Below are positions 10,276 through 18,793 of a stretch of 64,000 nt of DNA, in pieces (the stretch's first letter is position 1; each line of letters begins with the position of its first letter). A model generated the notes under the pieces. That model saw only the letters and a program-made list of their open reading frames with translations. It was not told the DNA's origin and ran no database searches. Origin of the DNA: Neorhizobium alkalisoli (GTDB lineage Bacteria; Pseudomonadota; Alphaproteobacteria; Rhizobiales; Rhizobiaceae); contig NZ_PVBN01000004.1 in NCBI RefSeq assembly GCF_002968635.1, forward strand, positions 1 through 64,000, in the 5' to 3' direction. Position numbers and translations under genes: made by a program.

Positions 10276-10815
10276 TTATTGAAGCGGCTTTTCGTAGGTC
10301 GTGTCGACCTGGACGACGCCCATGAGGCCTGCGATGCGCTTCACGAGTTCGGAGAGGCCCTGCAAGGCAAGCAGGGCAAAACCAGCGACGATAATCAATT
10401 TGACGGGCCAGCGAATGAGGCCCCCGGCATTGGAAGATATCTCGCCCTGGACGTAGGACAGCGAAAAGAACGGCCAGGAAAGCCAAGCCAGATAGAGGCA
10501 GGCGGGGATGAGGAAGACGATCAGGCCAACCACGTCGATCCAGAGGCGGGCGCGGTCGGAGACGGCGCCATAGATGAGATCGACGCGAACGTGTTCGTTG
10601 AGCCTCAGGGTATGGGATGCGCCGAGCAATACGATGAAGGCGAAGAGATACCACTGGATCTCGAGCCAGCCGTTCGAACTGTAGTTGAAAAGGTAGCGGA
10701 TCACGGCGTTGCCGGCGCTGATGAGGCAGCAGGCGAGAACCAGATATCCGGAAAATTTGCCAATAATTTCGCTGAGGCGGTCGATGAGACCGCTGATCTT
10801 CAACAGTGCAGCCAT
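10276..10815 (-). CDS. dctQ: TRAP transporter small permease (DctQ)
   Basis: About 179 residues with four transmembrane helices (for example KFSGYLVLACCLISAGNAVI and FLIPACLYLAWLSW) and the LEIQWYLFAFIVLLGASHTL segment typical of DctQ. It partners DctM in the membrane. The start is taken at the ATG at 10815, which has GGGGAA close upstream; an in-frame ATG at 10830 is the alternative. It is the first gene of the dctQM pair. Confidence 0.88.
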   Translation of the reverse strand: MAALLKISGLIDRLSEIIGKFSGYLVLACCLISAGNAVIRYLFNYSSNGWLEIQWYLFAFIVLLGASHTLRLNEHVRVDLIYGAVSDRARLWIDVVGLIVFLIPACLYLAWLSWPFFSLSYVQGEISSNAGGLIRWPVKLIIVAGFALLALQGLSELVKRIAGLMGVVQVDTTYEKPLQ

Positions 10816-11119
10816 GCTTTCCCCATCCAACGGGTCTCTGTTATCCCGCCCGTCCTTGAATGGCCATGTAAACCAAGGGCTATGAAAAGGAAAGTCCTAA
10901 TAAACCGGCTTTTTGCCCGTAAAATCTCGCAGCAGAGCCGGTTGGGCAATCGGCTGATCCTGCGCAAACGCATCGTCTTCGGCAAGCCCGGAGAATTTTA
11001 GCCTTCGGCATCGGAATTTGTTGAGCAAACCCGCCGGAAACCGATGTACAGTGCGATGCGAGCGGCGGGAACAATGAAATCTTAAAGGGTTTTCCGCACG
11101 GTCCCTCGGACGCAAAGGG
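10816..11119. promoter_or_regulatory. 304-base divergent region dctQ / GGDEF-EAL gene
   Basis: It holds the promoters of two divergent transcription units. No palindromic operator, repeat or small reading frame with a ribosome site was convincing on either strand. Confidence 0.35.
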
Positions 11120-13447
11120 ATGAACCCGATGAGAGAGATCGAAGCGGAGACGTTGTCGACGGATGTTTTCCTGTCGTTCGTCGCCTCGCTGTTTGGAAAC
11201 CGTGGAACACTGTGGACGGGCGTGATCGTCCATGTCCTCTGGTGCCTGTTCGTCTTCTATTTCAACGGCTCCGAGCTCTATCTCCTGTTCGCCGGGTGCT
11301 TCGCTGCGATTTTTGCCTATCGCATGTACTGGTTCCATCGGTTCGACCAGGTGAATAAGCAAACGCTCAAGCATGATGAGATCGCCGCCTGGGAACGTCA
11401 ATACGTTATCGGCGCTTTTCTTACGGCTCTGCTTCTTGGCGTCGCCAGCGGATATGCCCTGCTGGCATTGCAGGACCCCTTCGTCAGCGTCACAGCGGTG
11501 GCGATCCCGCTCGGTTCGATGATGTCGATCATCGGCCGCAACTACGGCTCGCGTGCCGCCATCGATCTCCAGATGCTCGGCTGCTGCGGGCCGATCCTGA
11601 TCGCCTGCCTGTTTACCGGCGACCTCAACCTCTCGGTATTGGCCGTCCTGCTGGTTCCGTTCGCGCTCACGACCCGGTTCATGGCGAACGGCATTCGTGA
11701 TTTTCTCTATCAGAACGTCATCTCCTCCCGGACCATGGCGATCATCGCCGGACGTTTCGACATCGCGCTGAACACCATCTCCCACGGGCTCGTGATGCTC
11801 GACCGGGAAGGGAGGATTCAGGTGGTCAACCGCCGTGCCCGTGATCTGCTGGGGCTCCACCTGCAGCGCGAGCTCAAGGACCGGGATTTCGCCGCCGTGC
11901 TTTGCGAAGATGCGGCAAATGTGCCGGCGGGCACTCTCAGGCAGCTCCATCGGCTGGCGGATGGTTCGCTGGAACGCGCGCTTCTGACATTCAAGGACGA
12001 CCGCCATCTGGAATTCTCCGTCAGTCCCCGTTCCGACGGCGGCGTGGTACTGATCTTCGAAGATGTCAGCGCGCGGATCGAGGCCGAGGAGAAGATGCGG
12101 CACATGCTGCAGTTCGACGCGCTGACCGGCCTTCCGAACCGTGCTCATTTTGCCGATCTTGCAGGGGAAAAAGTGCGCGAGCGGCCGGAAGCGCTTGCGG
12201 CACTGGTGGTCTTCGACGTGGACGGCTTCAAGCACGTCAACGACATGCGCGGCCATGTGATGGGCGATCGTCTGCTTGCCGCGATCGGGGCGCGGTTTGC
12301 CGCGCTCGAGATGGAAGGTATCCTCACCGGCCGCCTCATCGGCGATGAATTCGTCCTCCTGCTTCTCGGTGATGCCGACGGTAGCGAGCTGGAGCAGCGG
12401 ATCCGGCAGATTCATGCGGATGTCCAGGGCGACTACAAGGTGGAAGGGCTCCGCCTGCCGGTGACCATGAACGGCGGCTGCGTCATCCTGCCGTCCCGGG
12501 ATTTCGACATGGAGCAATGGCAGATCAAGGCGGATCTTGCGGTCAACCATGCGAAATCGGACGGCAACGGCACACTCGTCATCTTCCTCCCGGAAATGGA
12601 TGCGCAATATATCGACGAACAGAAGCTGCGCGCCGACCTCCGGCAGGCGATCCAGAACCGCGCCCTGCACGTGGTCTACCAGCCCCTGTACCTTCCGGAC
12701 GGCTCGGGAATCGAATGCAGCGAAGCGCTGGTGCGCTGGCGCCATCCGGAACGCGGCGTGGTCGGGCCGAACGTGTTCATTCCGATGGCCGAGGATATGA
12801 ACCTCATATCGCAGATCACCCACCAGGTCATCGAGCAGGCCTGCCGCGACTGCTCGACCTGGCCGGAGGGGATGGCGGTCTCCGTCAACCTGTCGATCCA
12901 GGACCTCGGCAACGACGATATCGTGCCCCACGTGGCGGAGGTTCTCGAGCGCTATTCGCTCTCGCCGTCACGGCTGCGTCTGGAGGTGACGGAAAGCTGC
13001 TTCATGGACGAGCCGGTCGCGGTCAGCGCCATTCTCAACCGGTTCCGCGCCACCGGCGTAACCATCGCGATCGACGATTTCGGCACCGGGTTCTCGAGCC
13101 TCAGCTATCTGGACACGCTGCCGGTGGACGTCGTGAAGATCGATCGGGCCTTCATCCGCAATGTCGGTGAAGACGCACGCAAGCTGAAGCTGCTGCGCGG
13201 CATCGTCAATCTGTCGCGCGAACTCGGCCTGAAGATCGTCGTCGAAGGCGTCGAGACGAAGGAGCAGCTTGCGCTGATCAACCGTCACCGCTTTGCCGAT
13301 CTGGTTCAGGGCTTCGTCTTCTCCATGCCCGTCGATTCGGCTCTGATTCCAGGCCTTGCCGCAGAAGCCAGACCCGTCAAGCTTTCAACCGTTCGGCGTG
13401 GCGCCAGGCAGACGCCCGCCCGCCGGCTCACGACTGCCGAGCGGTGA
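11120..13447 (+). CDS. membrane GGDEF-EAL protein with degenerate GGDEF and intact EAL motifs
   Basis: A 775-residue protein. Residues 1 to about 215 have several hydrophobic helices, followed by a PAS-like segment (about 225-315), a GGDEF domain (about 325-470) and an EAL domain (about 490-745). The GGDEF signature reads LIGDEF (Ile407-Phe411), so the first Gly is Ile. The EAL domain keeps EALVRW (535-540), VNLS, LEVTES, DDFGTGFSS, KIDRAFI and VVEGVET. The expected activity is therefore hydrolysis of cyclic di-GMP, with the GGDEF part perhaps only binding GTP or acting as a sensor. It stands alone in its orientation between dctQ and the coxIV/pnt operon. Confidence 0.9.
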   Translation: MNPMREIEAETLSTDVFLSFVASLFGNRGTLWTGVIVHVLWCLFVFYFNGSELYLLFAGCFAAIFAYRMYWFHRFDQVNKQTLKHDEIAAWERQYVIGAFLTALLLGVASGYALLALQDPFVSVTAVAIPLGSMMSIIGRNYGSRAAIDLQMLGCCGPILIACLFTGDLNLSVLAVLLVPFALTTRFMANGIRDFLYQNVISSRTMAIIAGRFDIALNTISHGLVMLDREGRIQVVNRRARDLLGLHLQRELKDRDFAAVLCEDAANVPAGTLRQLHRLADGSLERALLTFKDDRHLEFSVSPRSDGGVVLIFEDVSARIEAEEKMRHMLQFDALTGLPNRAHFADLAGEKVRERPEALAALVVFDVDGFKHVNDMRGHVMGDRLLAAIGARFAALEMEGILTGRLIGDEFVLLLLGDADGSELEQRIRQIHADVQGDYKVEGLRLPVTMNGGCVILPSRDFDMEQWQIKADLAVNHAKSDGNGTLVIFLPEMDAQYIDEQKLRADLRQAIQNRALHVVYQPLYLPDGSGIECSEALVRWRHPERGVVGPNVFIPMAEDMNLISQITHQVIEQACRDCSTWPEGMAVSVNLSIQDLGNDDIVPHVAEVLERYSLSPSRLRLEVTESCFMDEPVAVSAILNRFRATGVTIAIDDFGTGFSSLSYLDTLPVDVVKIDRAFIRNVGEDARKLKLLRGIVNLSRELGLKIVVEGVETKEQLALINRHRFADLVQGFVFSMPVDSALIPGLAAEARPVKLSTVRRGARQTPARRLTTAER

Positions 13448-13693
13448 CCCGCGCTGAGGCCGGATAAGCCCGCCCGGCGCGCCGCTTGCGGCATTTTACC
13501 ACCTCCGCAGAGCTGGCGTACCCGAGAGCCCTTCGGTGCCATTGCGCTTTCTCACGCCTTTGTGTAAGGCCTGAGGTAACGTCCGGCATGCCTTTCAAGG
13601 GCATGATTCCGGGCAGCGACGAGGATTTTTTCCGCACGCGGAATGCTTTCATCTGCAAGGCCGTGTGCGGCTTGCTTCAAGGAGACGCGACTG

Positions 13694-13918
13694 ATGGACA
13701 ATCACCATAGCGGACCGGTGGAAACGGGCGCTCCCATGGACTATGCGGAACATGAAAAGACCTACGGCATGTTCCTTGCCGCCTCCAAATGGGGCACCAT
13801 GGTCGTCGTCGTGCTTTTGATTGCCATGGCTGCCGGCTTCTTCGGCGGCGTAGGCTTCCTCGGCAGCCTCATCCTGTTCATCGTTCTCAACATCGCCGGC
13901 GTCTTCCTGCTGCGCTGA
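13694..13918 (+). CDS. aa3-type cytochrome c oxidase subunit IV-like small membrane protein
   Basis: A 74-residue protein with a soluble start (MDYAEHEKTYGMFLAASKWG) and two closely spaced hydrophobic segments, matching the bacterial aa3-oxidase subunit IV family. Members associate with the heme-copper oxidase in the inner membrane. In Rhizobiaceae this gene commonly precedes the pnt genes, as here, 85 bases upstream. The ATG at 13694 is chosen because the family begins a few residues before MDYAEHE. Confidence 0.8.
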   Translation: MDNHHSGPVETGAPMDYAEHEKTYGMFLAASKWGTMVVVVLLIAMAAGFFGGVGFLGSLILFIVLNIAGVFLLR

Positions 13919-14003
13919 TCTTCGCGAGCCGGCTTTTGCCCGTGGCCTGAGGAGGGACGGAGCATTCCGTTCTGTTGCGATATCGACTGGGAGGAGACAG
14001 TCT

Positions 14004-15257
14004 TTGGCGAAGATCATCTATGTAAGTCGCGAAGGTTCTGACGAACCGCGCGTATCGGCCTCACCCGAGACGGTGAAGCGTCTCTCGGGTCTCGGCTTCA
14101 CCATCGTGGTCGAACGCGGCGCGGGACTTGCCTCCGGCATCCCGGACGGTGATTTCGAGGCGGCAGGCGCGCGCATCGGCGCAGCTTCGGATGCCGGTTC
14201 GGCCGACATCGTGCTGCGGGTCAACCGGCCGACGGCTGCAGAAGCGGCCTCCTACAAATCCGGCGCGGTCGTCTTTGCGGTCATGGACCCTTACGGCAAC
14301 GAAGCGGCGCTTGCCGCGATGGCCAAGGCGGGCCTGACGACCTTTTCCATGGAACTGATGCCGCGCATCACCCGGGCCCAATCGATGGACGTGCTGTCGA
14401 GCCAGGCAAACCTTGCCGGTTATCGCGCCGTCATCGACGCGTCCCACGAATATGGACGGGCGATGCCGATGATGATGACGGCGGCCGGCACCGTGCCCGC
14501 CGCAAAGGTCTTCGTCATGGGCGCAGGCGTTGCCGGCCTGCAGGCGATCGCGACGGCTCGCCGCCTGGGGGCGGTGGTGTCGGCGACCGACGTTCGTCCG
14601 GCGGCCAAGGAACAGGTCGGCTCGCTCGGCGCCAAGTTCATCGCGGTCGAGGACGAGGAATTCAAGGCGGCGGAAACGGCCGCCGGCTACGCCAAGCCGA
14701 TGTCGGAAGCCTATCAGGCGAAGCAGGCGGCGCTCGTGGCTGAGCACATCGCCAAGCAGGACATCGTCATCACCACCGCGTTGATCCCCGGTCGTCCGGC
14801 GCCGCGGCTCGTGACGCGTGCGATGCTGGCCTCGATGAAGCCCGGTTCCGTCGCCGTCGACCTCGCCGTCGAACGCGGCGGCAATATCGAAGGTTCGGAA
14901 AAGGGCAAGGTGGCAAGCGTCGAAGGCGTTGCCGTGATCGGGTATGCCAATGTGGCCGGGCGGATCGCCGCCTCCGCCTCGGCGCTCTATGCCAGGAACC
15001 TCTTTGCCTTCCTCGAGACCATGGTCGACAAGAACTCGAAGGAGTTCGCGGTCAATCCGGAGGACGAACTCGTCAAGGCGACCATGCTGACCCATGGCGG
15101 CCGCGTCGTGCACCCGAATTTTGCATCGGCGGTCGCAGCTCTCGTCAGCGAGGCGCCGGCCGGACCTGCCGTCGTCGCCGAGCCGGCGCCGGCAAAAACC
15201 GCCCGGCCGCGCAAGAAGGCCGTGGCGGAAAGTGCCGCGAAGGGGGAGGAGCTTTGA
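14004..15257 (+). CDS. pntAA: NAD(P) transhydrogenase subunit alpha part 1
   Basis: A 417-residue soluble NAD(H)-binding domain I of proton-translocating transhydrogenase. An alanine-dehydrogenase-like N-terminal half precedes the dinucleotide fold KVFVMGAGVAGLQAIATARRLGA, the mobile loop after AKPMSEAY, and VVDLAVERGGN-like VAVDLAVERGG. With PntAB and PntB it couples hydride transfer from NADH to NADP with proton flow. The start codon is a TTG, with GGAGGAGA upstream, rather than an ATG. The C-terminus carries an Ala/Pro/Lys linker. It overlaps pntAB by one base. Confidence 0.95.
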   Translation: MAKIIYVSREGSDEPRVSASPETVKRLSGLGFTIVVERGAGLASGIPDGDFEAAGARIGAASDAGSADIVLRVNRPTAAEAASYKSGAVVFAVMDPYGNEAALAAMAKAGLTTFSMELMPRITRAQSMDVLSSQANLAGYRAVIDASHEYGRAMPMMMTAAGTVPAAKVFVMGAGVAGLQAIATARRLGAVVSATDVRPAAKEQVGSLGAKFIAVEDEEFKAAETAAGYAKPMSEAYQAKQAALVAEHIAKQDIVITTALIPGRPAPRLVTRAMLASMKPGSVAVDLAVERGGNIEGSEKGKVASVEGVAVIGYANVAGRIAASASALYARNLFAFLETMVDKNSKEFAVNPEDELVKATMLTHGGRVVHPNFASAVAALVSEAPAGPAVVAEPAPAKTARPRKKAVAESAAKGEEL

Positions 15258-15667
15258 TGGCGAACGAAATGATGAACAAGGCGCTCGAAGGGCTCGACCA
15301 GGCGGTCGCCGCCGTCAAGGCCGCCGCGGAAACGGCACCCGATGCCGTGGCGCAGGCGGCCCATGGCGTATCGGGCGGGGCGATCGATCCCTTCGTTTTC
15401 CGCTTTGCGATCTTCGTCCTGTCGATCTTCGTCGGCTATTACGTCGTCTGGTCGGTGACGCCGGCGCTGCATACGCCGCTGATGGCCGTCACCAATGCCA
15501 TTTCCTCGGTCATCGTCGTCGGTGCGCTTCTGGCGGTCGGCGTCGCGGCAAGCGGCTTTGCCACCGGCTTCGGCTTTGTCGCGCTGGTGCTCGTCTCGGT
15601 GAACATCTTCGGCGGCTTCCTGGTGACCAGCCGGATGCTCGCCATGTACAAGAAAAAAGATCGCTGA
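15257..15667 (+). CDS. pntAB: NAD(P) transhydrogenase subunit alpha part 2
   Basis: A 136-residue membrane subunit with about three to four helices (FAIFVLSIFVGYYVVWSV, then NAISSVIVVGALLAVGV, then GFVALVLVSVNIFGGFLVT), matching the domain II part of PntA in split transhydrogenases. A soluble Ala-rich N-terminal leader of about 45 residues precedes the helices. The ATG at 15257 shares its first base with the TGA of pntAA; an in-frame TTG at 15254 is possible but less likely. Confidence 0.93.
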   Translation: MANEMMNKALEGLDQAVAAVKAAAETAPDAVAQAAHGVSGGAIDPFVFRFAIFVLSIFVGYYVVWSVTPALHTPLMAVTNAISSVIVVGALLAVGVAASGFATGFGFVALVLVSVNIFGGFLVTSRMLAMYKKKDR

Positions 15668-15683
15668 GGGGTTCTGGAAACAT

Positions 15684-17084
15684 ATGTCGCAGAATTTCGC
15701 AGCCTTCCTTTATCTCGTCTCCGGCGTGCTGTTCATCATGGCACTGCGCGGGCTTTCCCACCCGACCACCAGCCGCAAGGGCAATGTCTACGGCATGGTC
15801 GGCATGGGGATTGCCATCGGCACGACCCTCCTTCTCGCCACGCCGAGCTTCGGCGGGTTCATCCTGATCGTACTGGCGCTCGCCATCGGTGGTGGGGCAG
15901 GGGCCTATATCGCCCGCACCATTCCGATGACGGCGATGCCGCAGCTCGTCGCCGGCTTCCATTCGCTGGTCGGCTTTGCCGCCGTCATGGTGGCGGCTGC
16001 AGCGCTCTATGCGCCGGATTCCTTCGGCATCGGCGAGCCCGGCGCGATCCACGGCCAGGCGCTGATCGAACTGGCGCTCGGCGCGGCGATCGGCGCGATC
16101 ACCTTTACCGGATCGGTCATCGCCTTCCTGAAGCTTGACGGACGCATGTCTGGCAAACCGATCATGCTGCCCTACAGGCACTTCATCAATGCCGGCCTGC
16201 TGCTGCTGATCGTCATCTTCATGATCGGGCTCGTGCAGACCGAAAGCCATGCTGATTTCTGGCTGATCGTCGTCCTAGCGCTTGTGCTTGGCGTGTTGAT
16301 CATCGTGCCGATCGGCGGCGCCGACATGCCGGTCGTCGTGTCGATGCTGAATTCCTATTCGGGCTGGGCCGCCGCCGGCATCGGCTTCACGCTCGGCAAC
16401 CTGGCGCTGATCATCACCGGCGCACTGGTCGGGTCGTCGGGTGCGATCCTCTCCTACATCATGTGCAAGGGCATGAACCGCTCCTTCATCTCGGTCATCC
16501 TCGGCGGCTTCGGCGGCGAGACGGCTGGGGCAGCTAGCGACGACGGCGTGCAGCGGACGGTGAAGCAAGGCTCTGCCGACGACGCGGCCTTCCTGATGCA
16601 GAACGCCGAGAAGGTGATCATCGTGCCGGGCTACGGCATGGCGGTCGCCCAGGCGCAGCATGCGCTGCGCGAGCTCGCCGATACGCTGAAGAGCCACGGC
16701 GTCGAGGTCAAATACGCGATCCATCCGGTCGCCGGGCGTATGCCGGGCCATATGAACGTGCTGCTCGCGGAAGCCAACGTGCCCTATGACGAGGTTTTCG
16801 AGCTCGAAGACATCAATGCGGAGTTCGCGCAGGCGGACGTCGCCTATGTCATCGGCGCCAACGACGTTACCAACCCGGCAGCCCGCGACGACAAGACCTC
16901 GCCGATCTACGGCATGCCGATCCTCGATGTCGACAAGGCCAAGACCTGCCTCTTCGTCAAACGCTCGCTCGGCTCCGGCTACGCCGGCATCGACAACACG
17001 CTGTTCTACAAGGACGGCACGATGATGCTGCTCGGCGACGCCAAGAAGATGACGGAAGATATCGTCAAGGCGATGAAGCACTGA
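15684..17084 (+). CDS. pntB: NAD(P) transhydrogenase subunit beta
   Basis: A 466-residue protein with an N-terminal membrane domain of about nine helices and a C-terminal NADP-binding domain III (VIIVPGYGMAVAQAQHAL, then HPVAGRMPGHMNVLLAEA, then VIGANDVTNPAARDD, then KRSLGSGYAGIDN). It completes the pntAA-pntAB-pntB enzyme, supplying NADPH at the expense of the proton gradient. It is 17 bases after pntAB and is closed by a strong terminator. Confidence 0.96.
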   Translation: MSQNFAAFLYLVSGVLFIMALRGLSHPTTSRKGNVYGMVGMGIAIGTTLLLATPSFGGFILIVLALAIGGGAGAYIARTIPMTAMPQLVAGFHSLVGFAAVMVAAAALYAPDSFGIGEPGAIHGQALIELALGAAIGAITFTGSVIAFLKLDGRMSGKPIMLPYRHFINAGLLLLIVIFMIGLVQTESHADFWLIVVLALVLGVLIIVPIGGADMPVVVSMLNSYSGWAAAGIGFTLGNLALIITGALVGSSGAILSYIMCKGMNRSFISVILGGFGGETAGAASDDGVQRTVKQGSADDAAFLMQNAEKVIIVPGYGMAVAQAQHALRELADTLKSHGVEVKYAIHPVAGRMPGHMNVLLAEANVPYDEVFELEDINAEFAQADVAYVIGANDVTNPAARDDKTSPIYGMPILDVDKAKTCLFVKRSLGSGYAGIDNTLFYKDGTMMLLGDAKKMTEDIVKAMKH

Positions 17085-17112
17085 CCGATCCTCAGACAGC
17101 GAATAACGAACG

Positions 17113-17139
17113 AAAAGCCCGGCGATGCCGGGCTTTTTT
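17113..17139 (+). terminator. rho-independent terminator of the pnt operon
   Basis: AAAAGCCCGGC and GCCGGGCTTTTTT form a perfect stem with a GAT loop, 29 bases after the pntB stop. Confidence 0.95.
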
Positions 17140-17145
17140 AATGCA

Positions 17146-17165
17146 TCAGATATGCTAGATATACA
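17146..17165 (+). promoter_or_regulatory. candidate promoter/operator of the AbrB-PIN module
   Basis: AGATAT occurs at 17148-17153 and 17157-17162, within an AT-rich patch that contains TATGCT, a plausible -10 element, about 40 bases before the antitoxin start. Direct repeats here would suit autorepression. Confidence 0.3.
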
Positions 17166-17194
17166 CCGTCAAGATGTTTATCCGGGAGAGCGCC

Positions 17195-17425
17195 ATGCAG
17201 GTTTCCAAATGGGGTAACAGTCTCGCGGTTCGGCTGCCCGCGGCAGTGGTCGAAGCTCTTGAACTGAAGGAAGGCGACGAGATCCAGATACGCGCCGTCG
17301 ACGCAAGGGAGTTCGAAGTGGCGCGCAAGCCTACACGCGAGGAACTTCTTCAGCGGTTGAGGAAATTCCGCGGTCGTCTGCCCGAGGACTTCGTGTTCGA
17401 CCGGGACGAGGCTAATGCCCGGTAA
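17195..17425 (+). CDS. AbrB/MazE-type antitoxin
   Basis: A 76-residue swapped-hairpin AbrB DNA-binding protein. MQVSKWGNSLAVRLPAAVVEAL followed by LKEGDEIQIRAV is the classic MazE/VapB AbrB domain. The C-terminal part (TREELLQRLRKFRGRLPEDF) would bind the toxin. The inner ATG at 17195 is preferred because the fold begins there. It overlaps the toxin gene by 11 bases. Confidence 0.85.
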   Translation: MQVSKWGNSLAVRLPAAVVEALELKEGDEIQIRAVDAREFEVARKPTREELLQRLRKFRGRLPEDFVFDRDEANAR

Positions 17426-17819
17426 TTTCTATGACACCAATATCCTGCTCTATCTTGCTTCAGGCGATGCCACAAAGGCGGCGGCGGCGGAGCGCGCGGT
17501 CGATTTGGGTGGAGCGATCAGCGTTCAGGTCCTGAACGAATTCGTTCACGTCGCACGGCGCAAGATGGGATTTTCCTGGGAGGATACTCATTCCTTTCTG
17601 ACAACGATCCGGGCCCTGTTGACCGTCGTTCCCCTGACTACCCAAATCCACGACAAAGGCCTGCAATTGGCTGAACGGTATAATTTCTCGATATATGATG
17701 CGATGATCGTTGCCGCGGCGCTTGCCAGCGATTGCGACGTTCTATTTTCCGAGGACCTTCAAGACGGCATCCGAATCGAGAGCCTTTCGATCATCAATCC
17801 TCTTAAAAGATCTGTATGA
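17415..17819 (+). CDS. PIN-domain toxin
   Basis: A 134-residue PIN nuclease. FYDTNILLYL carries the first Asp, QVLNEFVHVARRK carries the conserved Glu, and YDAMIVAAAL followed by CDVLFSEDLQDG carries the C-terminal acidic residues. With the AbrB antitoxin it makes a VapBC-class type II module distinct from the one at 2592-3247. Its TGA overlaps the ATG of the downstream hydrolase gene (17816-17819), so the module may be co-translated with it. Confidence 0.87.
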   Translation: MPGNFYDTNILLYLASGDATKAAAAERAVDLGGAISVQVLNEFVHVARRKMGFSWEDTHSFLTTIRALLTVVPLTTQIHDKGLQLAERYNFSIYDAMIVAAALASDCDVLFSEDLQDGIRIESLSIINPLKRSV

Positions 17820-18793
17820 CCATCCCCACCTCCCACCCCTTCGATTTCGATCCGACTTGTGGCCTGGGGCTCAAGGAACTCCGGGCTATAGCGCCGCCGG
17901 AGGCGCCGGAGGGTTTTGATGAGTTCTGGGAGCGCCGTTATCGGCGGGCGCTGAGCGTCGATCCCCGGCCAAAACTTCAGAAAAGCAAGCTCGCCCATCC
18001 GAAATGGCATGTCTTCGACCTCACCTATATGTCGAGCGGCGCCTTTCCGATCGGCGGCTGGCTTCTTCTGCCGCGGCAAGGCGAAGTGCGGCGCGGGCTG
18101 GTCGTCGGGCATGGTTATGGCGGGCGCGACGCGCCGGATTTCGATATGCCGGTGGAAGAGACGGCGCTGCTTTTCCCCTGCTTCCGGGGCATGTCGCGGA
18201 GCGCGCGGCCACCGATCTCGTCCGAGTCCAGCTGGCATGTGCTGCATGACATCGACAAGCCTGAGCGCTACATCATCGGGGGCTGCGTCGACGATCTCTG
18301 GATCGCGGTCACCACGCTGCTCCTTCTTTACCCCTGGCTTGCCGGCCGGATCGGCTATAGCGGCGTCAGCTTCGGCGGCGGCATCGGCGGGCTCGGGATT
18401 GCCTATGACAGCCGCATCTGTCGCGGACATCTGTCGCTGCCGACCTTCGGGCATCAGGAGTTGAGGCTCAGGCTGCCGAGCATCGGCAGCGCCGCGGCGG
18501 TGCAGACGTATCAGCGGACATATGGGAACGCGCTTGCAACGCTGCGGCTGCACGATTCGGCGGTTGCCGCTGGCCGTATCAGCGTGCCGATGCTGATGAG
18601 CGTTGCGCTTTTCGATCCGGCGGTGGCGCCGCCCTGTCAGTTCGCGGTCGCCAATGCGCTGCCGCCGCCTTTGGCGCCCTCAAAATTTAATGAAATCTTC
18701 ATCCTGGACGCCGGGCATTTCGATTATCCTGGCCAGGAGGCGCAACACGCAATCCTCAGCGAGAAGGTCAGGTCTTTCTTCGGAGCGTCATGA
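17816..18793 (+). CDS. acetyl-xylan-esterase-like alpha/beta hydrolase
   Basis: A 325-residue cytoplasmic alpha/beta hydrolase resembling the AXE1 / cephalosporin-C deacetylase family. Segments are FDEFWERRYRRAL at the start, LVVGHGYGGRDAPD (oxyanion region), the nucleophile GVSFG with Ser185, an Asp in VALFDPAVAPP and a His in LDAGHFDYPG. Members deacetylate sugars and short esters. It overlaps the PIN toxin gene by four bases and is itself overlapped by the next esterase gene. The segment around 125-155 is less conserved than in typical AXE1, so the substrate is uncertain. Confidence 0.75.
   Translation: MTIPTSHPFDFDPTCGLGLKELRAIAPPEAPEGFDEFWERRYRRALSVDPRPKLQKSKLAHPKWHVFDLTYMSSGAFPIGGWLLLPRQGEVRRGLVVGHGYGGRDAPDFDMPVEETALLFPCFRGMSRSARPPISSESSWHVLHDIDKPERYIIGGCVDDLWIAVTTLLLLYPWLAGRIGYSGVSFGGGIGGLGIAYDSRICRGHLSLPTFGHQELRLRLPSIGSAAAVQTYQRTYGNALATLRLHDSAVAAGRISVPMLMSVALFDPAVAPPCQFAVANALPPPLAPSKFNEIFILDAGHFDYPGQEAQHAILSEKVRSFFGAS

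Noticed and set aside
13590-13660. GCATGATTCC segment upstream of the coxIV-like gene as another dispersed palindrome
   Set aside because: Only the first seven bases match; no second arm or CCGAAAACCG core follows.
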